The position numbers and the translations under genes are program-made. This document shows positions 8,286 through 16,507 of a stretch of 64,000 nucleotides of DNA, one piece after another (position 1 is the stretch's first letter; the number at the start of each line of letters is the position of its first letter). The notes beneath the pieces were generated by a model. It was given only the letters and a program-made list of their open reading frames with translations. It did not search any database and had not been told where the DNA came from. This DNA comes from Bacteroides sp. (GTDB lineage Bacteria; Bacteroidota; Bacteroidia; Bacteroidales; Bacteroidaceae): positions 1-64,000 of the forward strand of contig NZ_JASLER010000099.1 in NCBI RefSeq assembly GCF_030151085.1. The letters run 5' to 3'.

Positions 8286-8351
8286 CTTATCTGCGTAAGC
8301 TTACACACTTATCTGTGTGAGCTTACGCACTTATCTGCGTAATTTTACAGA
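8286..8351. repeat. Three tandem 22-bp units with internal palindrome
   Basis: The units are 8286-8307, 8308-8329 and 8330-8351, each starting CTTATCTGYGT. The first two contain the near-perfect palindrome GTAAGCTTAC or GTGAGCTTAC; the third has decayed to GTAATTTTAC. The 22-bp period equals that of the unrelated-sequence array at 27425-27512. Confidence 0.8.
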
Positions 8352-8395
8352 GTTGTATATCAGTCAAGTGGCTTTCTAAAAAAAAGAAGAAAACG

Positions 8396-8426
8396 TTTGC
8401 CAGTTATAAGAAAAACCGTACCTTTG
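8396..8426 (+). promoter_or_regulatory. Promoter of the rplM-rpsI-rpsB-tsf block
   Basis: There is a TTTG -33 element at 8396-8399 and a TACCTTTG -7 box at 8419-8426 with exactly 19 bp between them. This is a full match to the Bacteroides sigma-ABfr consensus. It leaves a 5' leader of roughly 120 nt before the rplM start. Confidence 0.8.
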
Positions 8427-8435
8427 CAAGCCGAT

Positions 8436-8517
8436 TATTATCTCAAAAGGATAAGCATTTAATTCATAGCGAGTTAATCTTCTCTTTGTCCGGGGTGATT
8501 AACTTGTGGTGATAATA
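8436..8517 (+). ncRNA. Candidate structured 5' leader of rplM (ribosomal protein autoregulation)
   Basis: An outer stem, TATTATC (8436-8442) with GATAATA (8511-8517), encloses an inner perfect eight-pair hairpin, AGTTAATC (8472-8479) with GATTAACT (8497-8504). The structure lies wholly in the leader, 34 nt before the start codon. The position is that expected for an L13 or S9 autogenous control element. Leaders upstream of L13 have been reported for Bacteroidia, but I cannot check a covariance match here. The structure was drawn by hand. Confidence 0.45.
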
Positions 8518-8551
8518 TTTTTTAGTAGTAACATTTAAAAAACAATTAAGA

Positions 8552-9013
8552 GTGGATACTTTAAGTTACAAGACCATTTCTGCCAACAAAGCTACAGTGA
8601 CTAAAGAATGGGTCATTGTTGACGCTACAGACCAAGTATTAGGTCGTTTGGGCGCAAAAGTTGCGAAACTGTTGAGAGGAAAGTATAAACCAAACTTTAC
8701 CCCTCACGTAGATTGTGGCGATAATGTGATCATTATCAATGCCGACAAAGTAAAATTAACCGGTAACAAATGGAATGACAAGGAATATTTGTCATATACA
8801 GGTTATCCCGGCGGTCAGAGAGCAATCACTCCTGCTCGTTTGCAGGCAAAGCCGAACGGTGATGACAGATTACTGAGAAAAGTAGTAAAGGGTATGTTGC
8901 CTAAGAACAAATTGGGCGCACAATTGCTGAGCAATATGTATGTATATGCCGGCAGCGAGCACAAACATGACGCTCAGAACCCGAAAATGATTGATATTAA
9001 CGTACTTAAATAA
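8552..9013 (+). CDS. rplM: 50S ribosomal protein L13 (uL13)
   Basis: This 153-residue protein is an early-assembly component of the large subunit. Segments WVIVDATDQVLGRLGAKVAK, YTGYPGGQRAITPARL and KGMLPKNKLGAQLL are diagnostic. The reading frame opens with GTG at 8552 (MDTLSYKTISANKATVTKEW), and no in-frame ATG precedes the conserved core, so GTG is the likely start. It heads the block with rpsI seven bases downstream, the usual L13-S9 pairing. Confidence 0.97.
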   Translation: MDTLSYKTISANKATVTKEWVIVDATDQVLGRLGAKVAKLLRGKYKPNFTPHVDCGDNVIIINADKVKLTGNKWNDKEYLSYTGYPGGQRAITPARLQAKPNGDDRLLRKVVKGMLPKNKLGAQLLSNMYVYAGSEHKHDAQNPKMIDINVLK

Positions 9014-9019
9014 GAGATA

Positions 9020-9406
9020 ATGGAAGTAGTAAATGCATTAGGCAGACGTAAAAGTGCAATTGCACGTATTTTCGTAAGCGAAGGTACCGGAAAGATTACT
9101 ATTAACAAGAGAGACCTCGCAGAGTACTTTCCATCAAGCATACTTCAGTTTGTTGTTAAACAACCGTTGAACAAATTAGGTGTTGCTGAAAAGTACGATA
9201 TTAAAGTAAACCTCTGCGGTGGTGGTTTCACTGGTCAGTCTCAAGCTTTGCGTTTGGCAATTGCTCGCGCATTGGTGAAGATGAATGCTGAAGACAAAGC
9301 AGCTCTTCGTTCTGAAGGCTTCATGACTCGTGATCCTCGTTCTGTTGAACGTAAGAAACCGGGACAACCGAAAGCACGTCGTAGATTCCAGTTCAGTAAA
9401 CGTTAA
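9020..9406 (+). CDS. rpsI: 30S ribosomal protein S9 (uS9)
   Basis: This 128-residue protein has the conserved N-terminus NALGRRKSAIARIFV, central GGGFTGQSQALRLAIARAL and the basic C-terminal tail RKKPGQPKARRRFQFSKR, whose terminal KR reaches the P-site tRNA. It follows rplM by six bases in the same transcript. The 120-bp spacer to rpsB contains hairpins. Confidence 0.98.
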   Translation: MEVVNALGRRKSAIARIFVSEGTGKITINKRDLAEYFPSSILQFVVKQPLNKLGVAEKYDIKVNLCGGGFTGQSQALRLAIARALVKMNAEDKAALRSEGFMTRDPRSVERKKPGQPKARRRFQFSKR

Positions 9407-9422
9407 TGGCTGGGAACTTGTC

Positions 9423-9472
9423 AGTTTAGTATCTAAACTACCGGGACTCTTAATCTTATGTAGGCTACCCGG
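9423..9472 (+). other. Hairpins in the rpsI-rpsB spacer
   Basis: AGTTTAG (9423-9429) and CTAAACT (9433-9439) form a seven-pair stem with a three-base loop. CCGGG (9441-9445) can pair with CCCGG (9468-9472). There is no T tract. This could be an S2 leader element or an RNA-processing site. Confidence 0.35.
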
Positions 9473-9526
9473 CGGTTGGTTTAGAAAAAACAAAAAAGAA
9501 AGTAAACGATTAAAAGAAACAAGAAA

Positions 9527-10363
9527 ATGTCAAGAACAAATTTTGATACATTATTGGAAGCCGGTTGTCACTTCGGTCACTTGAAGAGAAAGTGGAACCC
9601 TGCAATGGCTCCTTATATTTTCATGGAGCGCAATGGTATTCATATCATTGACCTCAACAAGACGGTTGCTAAAATTGACGAAGCTGCTGAAGCTTTGAAG
9701 CAAATCGCTAAATCAGGAAAGAAAGTCCTGTTTGTTGCTACTAAAAAACAAGCTAAGCAGGTGGTTGCCGACAAGGCTTCATCTGTAAATATGCCTTATG
9801 TAATCGAGCGCTGGCCGGGTGGTATGTTGACCAACTTCCCGACAATCCGTAAGGCCGTTAAGAAGATGGCTACTATCGATAAGTTAACTAACGATGGTAC
9901 ATACTCTAATCTCTCTAAAAGAGAAGTTCTGCAGATTTCTCGTCAACGTGCAAAGTTGGACAAGACTTTGGGATCTATCGCTGACTTGACTCGTCTGCCT
10001 TCTGCATTGTTCGTTATTGACGTAATGAAAGAAAACATTGCAGTTCGTGAAGCTAACCGTTTGGGTATTCCTGTATTTGGTATCGTTGATACTAACTCAG
10101 ATCCTTCAGATATCGACTTCGTAATTCCGGCAAATGATGACGCTACTAAGTCAGTAGAAGTTATCCTTGACGCTTGCTGCGCTGCTATGCAGGAAGGTTT
10201 GGAAGAACGTAAGGCTGAAAAGGTAGATATGGAAGCTGCCGGTGAAGCTCCTGCTAACAAGGGTAAGAAAAAATCTGCTAAAGCAAGACTCGACAAGTCT
10301 GACGAGGAAGCAATCAATGCCGCTAAGGCTGCTGCTTTCATGAAGGAAGACGAAGAGGCTTAA
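9527..10363 (+). CDS. rpsB: 30S ribosomal protein S2 (uS2)
   Basis: This 278-residue protein starts SRTNFDTLLEAGCHFGHLKRKWNP. It contains YVIERWPGGMLTNFPTIRK and RLPSALFVIDVMKENIAVREANRLGIP, the core S2 signatures. The C-terminal extension from about residue 225 is rich in Lys, Glu and Ala (NKGKKKSAKARLDKSDEEA), as in other Bacteroides S2 proteins. It is followed by tsf, the near-universal rpsB-tsf pairing. Confidence 0.98.
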   Translation: MSRTNFDTLLEAGCHFGHLKRKWNPAMAPYIFMERNGIHIIDLNKTVAKIDEAAEALKQIAKSGKKVLFVATKKQAKQVVADKASSVNMPYVIERWPGGMLTNFPTIRKAVKKMATIDKLTNDGTYSNLSKREVLQISRQRAKLDKTLGSIADLTRLPSALFVIDVMKENIAVREANRLGIPVFGIVDTNSDPSDIDFVIPANDDATKSVEVILDACCAAMQEGLEERKAEKVDMEAAGEAPANKGKKKSAKARLDKSDEEAINAAKAAAFMKEDEEA

Positions 10364-10377
10364 TTTATAGTTAAGAG

Positions 10378-10441
10378 TTGAGAATTGAAAGTTGAGAGTT
10401 ACTTTACGGCAATTCTCAATTCTCTATTCTCAGCTCTTTTT
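10378..10441 (+). terminator. Hairpin between rpsB and tsf, possible attenuator
   Basis: TTGAGAATTG (10378-10387) pairs with CAATTCTCAA (10410-10419), ten perfect pairs across a 22-nt loop rich in further GAG/CTC repeats. A pyrimidine-rich stretch ending in Ts follows at 10435-10441. Because tsf comes next without a clear promoter, partial termination or processing is plausible. The GAGTTGAGAATTG-like wording resembles dispersed Bacteroides intergenic repeats. Confidence 0.45.
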
Positions 10442-10490
10442 CGCTTTTTAGAACGATATTTATTAACTCAAAAATATAAAGGAAGATATT

Positions 10491-11483
10491 ATGGCTGTAA
10501 GTATGGCTGATATAACCAAGCTCCGTAAAATGACTGGTGCTGGTATGATGGATTGCAAGAATGCTTTGACCGAAGCTGAAGGCGATTTCGACAAAGCAAT
10601 TGAAATTATCCGTAAGAAAGGACAAGCTGTTGCTGCTAAGCGTTCTGATCGCGAAGCTGCTGAAGGTTGTGTTTTGACTAAAACTACTGGTGATTTTGCT
10701 GTTATCATTGCTTTGAAGTGTGAAACTGACTTCGTTGCTCAAAATGCTGACTTTGTGAAATTGACTCAAGATATTCTTGATCTTGCTGTAGCCAACAAGT
10801 GCAAGACTTTGGATGAAGTGAAAGCATTGCCGATGGGTAAAAGCACTGTAGCCGATGCAGTAGTTGATCGTAGCGGTATTACAGGTGAGAAGATGGAACT
10901 TGATGGTTACTGTACTGTAGAAGGTGCTACTACTGTAGTTTACAATCACATGAACAGAAATGGTCTTTGTACTATTGTTGCTTTCAACAAGCAGGTTGAT
11001 GAGCAGTTGGCTAAGCAAATAGCTATGCAGATTGCTGCCATGAACCCGATTGCAATCGACGAAGATGGTGTTTCTGAAGAAGTAAAACAGAAAGAAATCG
11101 AAGTTGCTATTGATAAGACAAAAGTAGAACTGGTACAGAAGGCTGTAGATGCTGCCCTGACGAAAGCTGGTATCAATCCGGCTCACGTAGACAGCGAAGA
11201 CCATATGGAAAGCAATATGTCTAAAGGTTGGATTACGGCTGAAGACGTAGCAAAGGCAAAAGAAATCATTGCTACAGTTTCTGCTGAAAAGGCAGGAAAT
11301 CTGCCTGAGCAAATGATTCAGAACATTGCTAAGGGTCGTCTGGGTAAATTCTTGAAGGAAGTTTGCTTGCTGAACCAAGAAGACATCATGGATGCCAAGA
11401 AGACAGTAAGAGAAGTGTTGAAAGAAACTGATCCTGAATTGAAGATCGTGGATTTCAAACGTTTCACTTTGCGCGCTGAATAA
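10491..11483 (+). CDS. tsf: Translation elongation factor Ts
   Basis: EF-Ts exchanges GDP for GTP on EF-Tu in the cytoplasm. The 330-residue protein has an N-terminal UBA-like domain (ITKLRKMTGAGMMDCKNALTEA, about 7-55) with the TGAGMMDCK signature. The dimerisation and EF-Tu-contact core includes CETDFVAQNADF. There is one ATG at 10491 and a second at 10503. The first was kept because MAVSMADITKLRK is the usual Bacteroides N-terminus. A strong terminator closes the ribosomal block. Confidence 0.97.
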   Translation: MAVSMADITKLRKMTGAGMMDCKNALTEAEGDFDKAIEIIRKKGQAVAAKRSDREAAEGCVLTKTTGDFAVIIALKCETDFVAQNADFVKLTQDILDLAVANKCKTLDEVKALPMGKSTVADAVVDRSGITGEKMELDGYCTVEGATTVVYNHMNRNGLCTIVAFNKQVDEQLAKQIAMQIAAMNPIAIDEDGVSEEVKQKEIEVAIDKTKVELVQKAVDAALTKAGINPAHVDSEDHMESNMSKGWITAEDVAKAKEIIATVSAEKAGNLPEQMIQNIAKGRLGKFLKEVCLLNQEDIMDAKKTVREVLKETDPELKIVDFKRFTLRAE

Positions 11484-11503
11484 TTTATATAATTATAAAT
11501 AGG

Positions 11504-11541
11504 AAACGGTCGCACGGATTTATCCGGAGCGACCGTTTTTT
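11504..11541 (+). terminator. Rho-independent terminator after tsf
   Basis: AAACGGTCGC (11504-11513) pairs with GCGACCGTTT (11529-11538) across a 15-nt loop, followed by Ts to 11541. Confidence 0.85.
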
Positions 11542-11590
11542 ATACCTGTTGGAGACTGTTGAAACAGATGATGCATTTCGAAGTGATACT

Positions 11591-11938
11591 TCAGCCTATC
11601 GGTTTGGTCTGCGTATAGCCCTCTTTTTTTAGTAGTTCCAGTACTTTCAGTTTGAAATCACCTTGCACGATAATTTCACCGTCTTTGGCACTACCGCCTA
11701 CGCCACATTTGCTTTTCAACAATTTGCCCAACTCTTTCAAGTCATTATCGGAGCCTACAAAGCCAGTGATTAAAGTAACTACTTTACCGCCACGGTTTTT
11801 ACGATCCAGTTGTACACGTAGATGTTGCTGTGAGGGTGTGAGGGTGTTTTGCTCTTCATCGTCATCCATTTCGTAGCTATAGTCCGGGTTGGTAGAATAA
11901 ACTACATTCAATCGCTCTTTCCAATCATTATTCTTCAT
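11591..11938 (-). CDS. SUI1/eIF1-like translation factor (YciH family)
   Basis: This 115-residue cytoplasmic protein has a SUI1 domain covering the C-terminal two thirds. It includes VQLDRKNRGGKVVTLITGF, LLKSKCGVGGSAKDGEIIVQGD and the end KKEGYTQTK, the hallmark order of the bacterial YciH/eIF1 group. The family influences start-codon selection in eukaryotes; in bacteria its role is poorly defined. The start at 11938 (MKNNDWKERLNVVYS) was chosen over the upstream ATG at 11962 because it begins the conserved part and the -7 box at 11960-11967 overlaps the longer start. Confidence 0.88.
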   Translation of the reverse strand: MKNNDWKERLNVVYSTNPDYSYEMDDDEEQNTLTPSQQHLRVQLDRKNRGGKVVTLITGFVGSDNDLKELGKLLKSKCGVGGSAKDGEIIVQGDFKLKVLELLKKEGYTQTKPIG

Positions 11939-11959
11939 ATTCGTTCTATTTAGAAAGAT

Positions 11960-11967
11960 CAAAAGTA
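11960..11967 (-). promoter_or_regulatory. Promoter -7 box for the SUI1 gene
   Basis: The minus-strand TACTTTTG is a full TAnnTTTG match about 21 bp before the chosen ATG. Confidence 0.5.
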
Positions 11968-12049
11968 ATATTTTGCACGGAACTTTGCAATCTTTTGGAA
12001 CCTTTGTCGTCTAATAGAAAATGAAAGTTGCATTTTAACCACAAAAATT

Positions 12050-14533
12050 ATGAATAGATTTATCTGGCTGCTCGCATTAAACTTTATAACGATTCTATCT
12101 TTTGCCCAATCTTTCAAAGGCTCTGTTGTAGATAATACCGGTAATCCGGTTCCCTATGCAGCCATTTACCTGAAAGAGACAAAATCCGGCTTTACTACTG
12201 ATGAACACGGGCGGTTTCAAGCCCAATTGCCTGCCGGACAATATACTTGTGATGTATCTTCGCTTGGATTTATAACTCAGAGTTTCTCTTTCAAGATGCC
12301 TGGGCACGATTATGAGAGAAAAATTGTTCTTGCCGAACGTGTTTATTCCCTGCCTGAAGTGAGTGTGGTAAAGGGAAAAGAAGACCCTGCCTATGCTGTG
12401 ATGCGTAATGCCATAGCACGAGCTTCTTTTTATCGCACTCAGATTAAAGGATTCACGGCAGGTACTTATCTGAAAGGTACTGGAAAGGGAACAGCTATAC
12501 CTGCTGTACTAAAACTCTCTAAAGAGATTCGTAAGGATGCAAAAGAAATGCTTGGAAAACTATTCTTGATGGAAGAACAGCAAATTGTGACCTTTACTGC
12601 TCCTAATGTTTGGAGCAAACGAGTGCTTGCTTATAAGAACTCTTTCCCCGAACAAATACAAGTTGATATGGGACTGACGACGGTTAACCTCTATGCACCG
12701 GAACTGTTTGGCAAAATCTCTCCTTTGAATCCGCGAGCTTTCTCATTCTATCGCTTCAGGCTCGATGGATATTTTATGGAAAACGGACAGATGATTAATA
12801 AGATACATGTTACTCCCAAGCGGGAAGATTCCCGTCTGTTGGAAGGCGATTTGTTTATTGTTGAAAAATTATGGTGTGTTTCTGCTGCCGATGTCGTTTA
12901 CAATGGAAGCGGAATAAAAGCAAAGATCAAGGTCATCTGCAAAGAAGTGCAACCTACCGTTTTTCTTCCTATTTCTACCACTTCATCAATAACTATTGAT
13001 ATAATGGGCTTTAAGGCAGAATCATCTTATCTGGCAGCCGTTCATTATACAGATGTAAAGACTGATATAGAATTAAAAAAAGAAGTAGCAGATAAAGCGA
13101 AGACCGATAATGTAGTAAAGAATCTCAAAAAACATAAGTTCGAACGTCCTGTAGGCATCGTTCGTGAGAATACAAAGATAGATACTTTGGCTGATGCGAA
13201 AGACTCACTTTATTGGGCAACAGTGCGCAGTGTTCCTTTACGTCAGGAAGAGTTCCAAAGCTATCAGTATAAGGAGGGAAAAATTCTACAGAAAGACACT
13301 TTAAGTAAGAATAATCCTCGTAACCCATCAGTAGCTGGTAATTTGATGAAGGCTTTTGTGTTTGGAAAGACATTCACGAGTGCCAATAAGAAAACATGGT
13401 TAACGCTATCAGATCTTTCTTCTTACATTCCCGAATATAACTTTGTAGATGGCTTCTGGCTAGGTGCTAAGTTGAAGATGGGAGTCAATCTATCTCCATC
13501 TACCTCTCTTCGTTTCACTCCATTGTTTTATTATACCACTGCTCGTAAGGACTGGGTAGGACAAGGAGAGTTAACATTGGACTATGCTCCCCGCAACAGT
13601 GGGCATTTATCGCTTTCGGGAGGTATCATGTCTGTAGATTATAATGGTGAGAGTGGAGAATACCGATTAATAAACGCTTTATCCAGTTCATTATTCGGGC
13701 ATAATCACATGAAGTTCTATGAAAACACCTTCTTTACAGTAGACCATGCTATAGAGCCATTCAACGGATTGCTTTTCTCGACTTCTCTTTCTTGGCAACG
13801 CAGACGAATGCTGGATAATAGCATTCATCAAAGCTGGTTCAAAAGAAAGGCCGAGCCTAATGTACCGAACAATATTCTTTTCCATCCGATGCCCGATAAT
13901 GATTTATTGAAGGCATCTTTCGGATTGGAATTTACTCCAGCACATTATTATCATCTCTCCAAAGGGAAGAAAGTCTATGAAGACTCTCGTTTCCCTACTT
14001 TCGGTTTGAAGTACGACCGGGCTTTCCCTATGAGCAGCAGTCGATATATTACTTCTTATCATCTGATGCAATTTTCAGCAAAGCAGAAGATTGAATTCGG
14101 TATGTTCAATCGTCTCCATTGGTCGGTTAATACAGGCACATTCTGGAATACGAAGAATCTGCAATTTCCCGATTTCAAACACTTTGCGTCTGCTGATATT
14201 TGGGTGACAAGTCGTTCGTTCGACTCAGGATTCAGCCTGCTCGACAACTATGTGCTATCAACTAATACCCGTTGGGTGCAGGCGAATCTATCCTGGTACA
14301 CACCCCGTTTGCTCTTGAAGCGTCTTCCTTTCCTGGCTGATAAGCCTTTTGACGAAGCTTTGCATCTTCGTTCAGTGATCGAATATAAGCAGCAACCTTA
14401 TACTGAGTTGGGCTATTCGGTTGGTTTTAGTAGCATGGCACGTATTGGCGTCTTTGTGGGCTTTGAACGATTGAAGTATCATTCTGCCGGAATATCTTTC
14501 AGCTTGCCTTTGTTGCTGTTTGATGACAAATAG
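12050..14533 (+). CDS. DUF5686-type outer-membrane protein with N-terminal carboxypeptidase-regulatory-like domain
   Basis: This 827-residue protein starts with a signal peptide (MNRFIWLLALNFITILSFAQ). A CarboxypepD_reg-like beta-sandwich follows (about 22-100, GSVVDNTGNPVPYAAIYLKE, TTDEHGRFQAQLPAGQY), then a long region with many aromatic beta strands, consistent with a DUF5686 outer-membrane beta-barrel. It lacks the TonB plug of SusC proteins. The function is unknown, and the proteins are widespread in Bacteroidetes next to core genes. It is transcribed divergently from the SUI1 gene, and no strong promoter match was seen. Confidence 0.75.
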   Translation: MNRFIWLLALNFITILSFAQSFKGSVVDNTGNPVPYAAIYLKETKSGFTTDEHGRFQAQLPAGQYTCDVSSLGFITQSFSFKMPGHDYERKIVLAERVYSLPEVSVVKGKEDPAYAVMRNAIARASFYRTQIKGFTAGTYLKGTGKGTAIPAVLKLSKEIRKDAKEMLGKLFLMEEQQIVTFTAPNVWSKRVLAYKNSFPEQIQVDMGLTTVNLYAPELFGKISPLNPRAFSFYRFRLDGYFMENGQMINKIHVTPKREDSRLLEGDLFIVEKLWCVSAADVVYNGSGIKAKIKVICKEVQPTVFLPISTTSSITIDIMGFKAESSYLAAVHYTDVKTDIELKKEVADKAKTDNVVKNLKKHKFERPVGIVRENTKIDTLADAKDSLYWATVRSVPLRQEEFQSYQYKEGKILQKDTLSKNNPRNPSVAGNLMKAFVFGKTFTSANKKTWLTLSDLSSYIPEYNFVDGFWLGAKLKMGVNLSPSTSLRFTPLFYYTTARKDWVGQGELTLDYAPRNSGHLSLSGGIMSVDYNGESGEYRLINALSSSLFGHNHMKFYENTFFTVDHAIEPFNGLLFSTSLSWQRRRMLDNSIHQSWFKRKAEPNVPNNILFHPMPDNDLLKASFGLEFTPAHYYHLSKGKKVYEDSRFPTFGLKYDRAFPMSSSRYITSYHLMQFSAKQKIEFGMFNRLHWSVNTGTFWNTKNLQFPDFKHFASADIWVTSRSFDSGFSLLDNYVLSTNTRWVQANLSWYTPRLLLKRLPFLADKPFDEALHLRSVIEYKQQPYTELGYSVGFSSMARIGVFVGFERLKYHSAGISFSLPLLLFDDK

Positions 14534-14597
14534 CGTTAATGTAGAAAATAATGTTAACCTTTTATTCTATCCATATAACAGATTAGAAAAAAAACAG

Positions 14598-14605
14598 TAC
14601 TTTTG
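14598..14605 (+). promoter_or_regulatory. Promoter -7 box for rex
   Basis: TACTTTTG matches TAnnTTTG, 35 bp before the rex ATG at 14640. Confidence 0.5.
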
Positions 14606-14639
14606 CCAATCACAATATTGAGAACTTAAATAAAAGACT

Positions 14640-15296
14640 ATGAGTAGTGCGTTACAGTATAAAGAAACCATGAAGGTGCCGGAACCTACCCTGCGCCGTC
14701 TTCCGTGGTACCTTTCTAATGTAAAGTTGCTGAAACAAAAAGGTGAACGTTTCGTTTCCTCCACTCAAATATCCAAAGAAATAAATATTGATGCTTCTCA
14801 AATTGCAAAAGATCTGTCGTATGTCAATATATCAGGGCGTACCCGTGTAGGTTATGAAGTAGATACTTTAATAGCCGTACTGGAAGATTTTCTGGGATTT
14901 ACCAATATACATAAAGCCTTTCTTTTTGGTGTCGGAAGTCTAGGTGGCGCACTGTTACGTGACTCTGGTTTGGCACATTTCGGCCTAGAGATTGTTGCAG
15001 CCTTCGATGTTAACCCTGCATTGGTGGGCAAGACATTGAACGGTATTCCCATCTACCACTCCAATGAGTTCGAACAAAAAATGAAAGAGTATGATGTCAA
15101 TATCGGTGTATTGACCGTACCCATTGAGATAGCGCAACGGATAACTGACACCATGATAGCAGGTGGCATCAAGGCAGTATGGAACTTTACTCCGTTCCGT
15201 ATTCGTGTCCCGGAAGATATTGTGGTGCAAAACACTTCCCTTTATGCCCACTTGGCAGTGATGTTTAACCGATTGAACTTTAACGAAATCAAGTAA
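14640..15296 (+). CDS. rex: Redox-sensing transcriptional repressor Rex
   Basis: Rex binds operator DNA when NAD+ is plentiful and leaves it when NADH rises, which controls fermentation and respiration genes. The 218-residue protein has an N-terminal winged helix (about 10-85, VPEPTLRRLPWYLSNVKLL, VSSTQISKEINIDASQIAKD) and a Rossmann fold with FGVGSLGGALL near residues 95-105. A C-terminal swapped helix ends the protein. ATG 14640 gives ten extra residues over ATG 14670 (MKVPEPTL); both are possible. Its stop codon TAA shares one base with the next gene's ATG, implying translational coupling. Confidence 0.94.
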   Translation: MSSALQYKETMKVPEPTLRRLPWYLSNVKLLKQKGERFVSSTQISKEINIDASQIAKDLSYVNISGRTRVGYEVDTLIAVLEDFLGFTNIHKAFLFGVGSLGGALLRDSGLAHFGLEIVAAFDVNPALVGKTLNGIPIYHSNEFEQKMKEYDVNIGVLTVPIEIAQRITDTMIAGGIKAVWNFTPFRIRVPEDIVVQNTSLYAHLAVMFNRLNFNEIK

Positions 15297-15913
15297 TGAA
15301 GATATTAGCTGTAGGAATGAACTATGCCCAGCACAATAATGAAATGGGGCATACGCAAGTAAATAGAGAGCCGGTAATCTTCATGAAACCTGATTCGGCT
15401 ATCCTGAAAGATGGAAAGCCTTTCTTCATCCCCGACTTTTCGAACGAAATCCATTATGAAACAGAAGTTGTTGTACGCATTTGCCGACTGGGAAAGAACA
15501 TCGCTCCTCGTTTTGCACATCGCTATTACGACGCAGTAACCGTAGGGATTGACTTCACTGCACGTGACCTGCAACGTAAGTTTCGTGAGGCAGGTAATCC
15601 GTGGGAACTTTGCAAAGGATTCGATAATTCGGCAGTTATCGGTACTTTCATCTCTTTGGAGCAGGCGGGTGGTGATCTGCAAAATCTCGATTTTCGCCTT
15701 ACGATTGATGATAAGGAAGTACAACGTGGCAATACATCGAATATGCTGTTCAAAGTAGACGATATTATTTCCTATATCAGCCGCTTTATGACCTTGAAGA
15801 TAGGCGATCTGTTGTTTACAGGCACTCCTGCCGGAGTAGGTCCTGTTAGCATAGGACAACATCTGCAAGGCTATCTTGGAGAAGAAAAACTGCTCGACTT
15901 TAATATCCGTTAG
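15296..15913 (+). CDS. Fumarylacetoacetate-hydrolase-family protein (FAHD1/YcgM-like acylpyruvate hydrolase)
   Basis: This 205-residue protein is the small single-domain form of the FAH family. It has AVGMNYAQHNNEMG at the N-terminus, the metal-binding Glu pair in EIHYETEVVV, the central VGIDFTARDLQ and the closing LLFTGTPAGVGPV. Relatives hydrolyse acylpyruvates or decarboxylate oxaloacetate; the substrate here is not known. It starts on the last base of the rex stop codon, so the two are almost certainly cotranslated. That is unusual context for Rex and hints at a link between redox state and oxo-acid turnover (inference). Confidence 0.88.
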   Translation: MKILAVGMNYAQHNNEMGHTQVNREPVIFMKPDSAILKDGKPFFIPDFSNEIHYETEVVVRICRLGKNIAPRFAHRYYDAVTVGIDFTARDLQRKFREAGNPWELCKGFDNSAVIGTFISLEQAGGDLQNLDFRLTIDDKEVQRGNTSNMLFKVDDIISYISRFMTLKIGDLLFTGTPAGVGPVSIGQHLQGYLGEEKLLDFNIR

Positions 15914-15935
15914 ACAATCTTCCGTTTGCTTTTTC

Positions 15936-15965
15936 TTGTTGCCTCGTTTTTTTTCTGTACTTTCG
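15936..15965 (+). promoter_or_regulatory. Promoter for ispF
   Basis: There is a TTG -33 element at 15936-15938 and TACTTTCG at 15958-15965 (one mismatch to TAnnTTTG), separated by 19 bp. It lies 32 bp before the ispF ATG. Confidence 0.5.
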
Positions 15966-15997
15966 TGCTGTTATACTATTAAAACAGGAAGAAATAT

Positions 15998-16477
15998 ATG
16001 AAAATACGTGTAGGCTTTGGCTTCGATGTCCATCAATTGGTGGAGGGCCGCGAACTTTGGTTAGGTGGCATTCGTTTGGAACATGAGAAAGGGCTGCTGG
16101 GGCACTCCGATGCCGATGTGCTTATCCACACTATTTGTGATGCCCTGCTTGGTGCAGCTAATATGCGCGATATTGGTTATCATTTTCCCGATACGGCAGG
16201 TGAGTTCAAGAATATAGACAGCAAAATTCTACTGAAACGAACAGTTGAAATCATCGCAGCCAAAGGTTATTCCATTGGCAATATTGATGCAACCATTTGT
16301 GCGGAACGTCCTAAACTGAAGGCACGTATCCCTGAAATGCAACAAACGCTGGCTACAATAATGGGGATAGACGAGGATGATGTTTCCATTAAAGCCACTA
16401 CTACCGAGAAACTCGGTTTTACGGGAAGGGAAGAAGGTATCTCAGCGTATGCTACCGTGTTGATAACAAAAGAATAA
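15998..16477 (+). CDS. ispF: 2-C-methyl-D-erythritol 2,4-cyclodiphosphate synthase
   Basis: IspF cyclises CDP-methylerythritol 2-phosphate in the non-mevalonate isoprenoid pathway. The 159-residue protein has the N-terminal metal-binding FGFDVHQL (Asp10, His12), GLLGHSDADVLIHTICDALLG with further zinc ligands, and the C-terminal KATTTEKLGFTGREEGI. Length and motifs are standard for the homotrimeric enzyme. Its neighbours are not isoprenoid genes. Confidence 0.97.
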   Translation: MKIRVGFGFDVHQLVEGRELWLGGIRLEHEKGLLGHSDADVLIHTICDALLGAANMRDIGYHFPDTAGEFKNIDSKILLKRTVEIIAAKGYSIGNIDATICAERPKLKARIPEMQQTLATIMGIDEDDVSIKATTTEKLGFTGREEGISAYATVLITKE

Positions 16478-16507
16478 TCCAATTATTAATTAACCCCTAT
16501 AATTAAA

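Larger units (their letters stand above)
8239..8551. other. Intergenic region before rplM: palindromic repeat array, promoter and leader
   Basis: This 313-bp gap holds, in order, three 22-bp tandem repeats (8286-8351), a well-formed rplM promoter (8396-8426) and a structured leader of about 120 nt. No small coding frame was supported. Confidence 0.7.
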
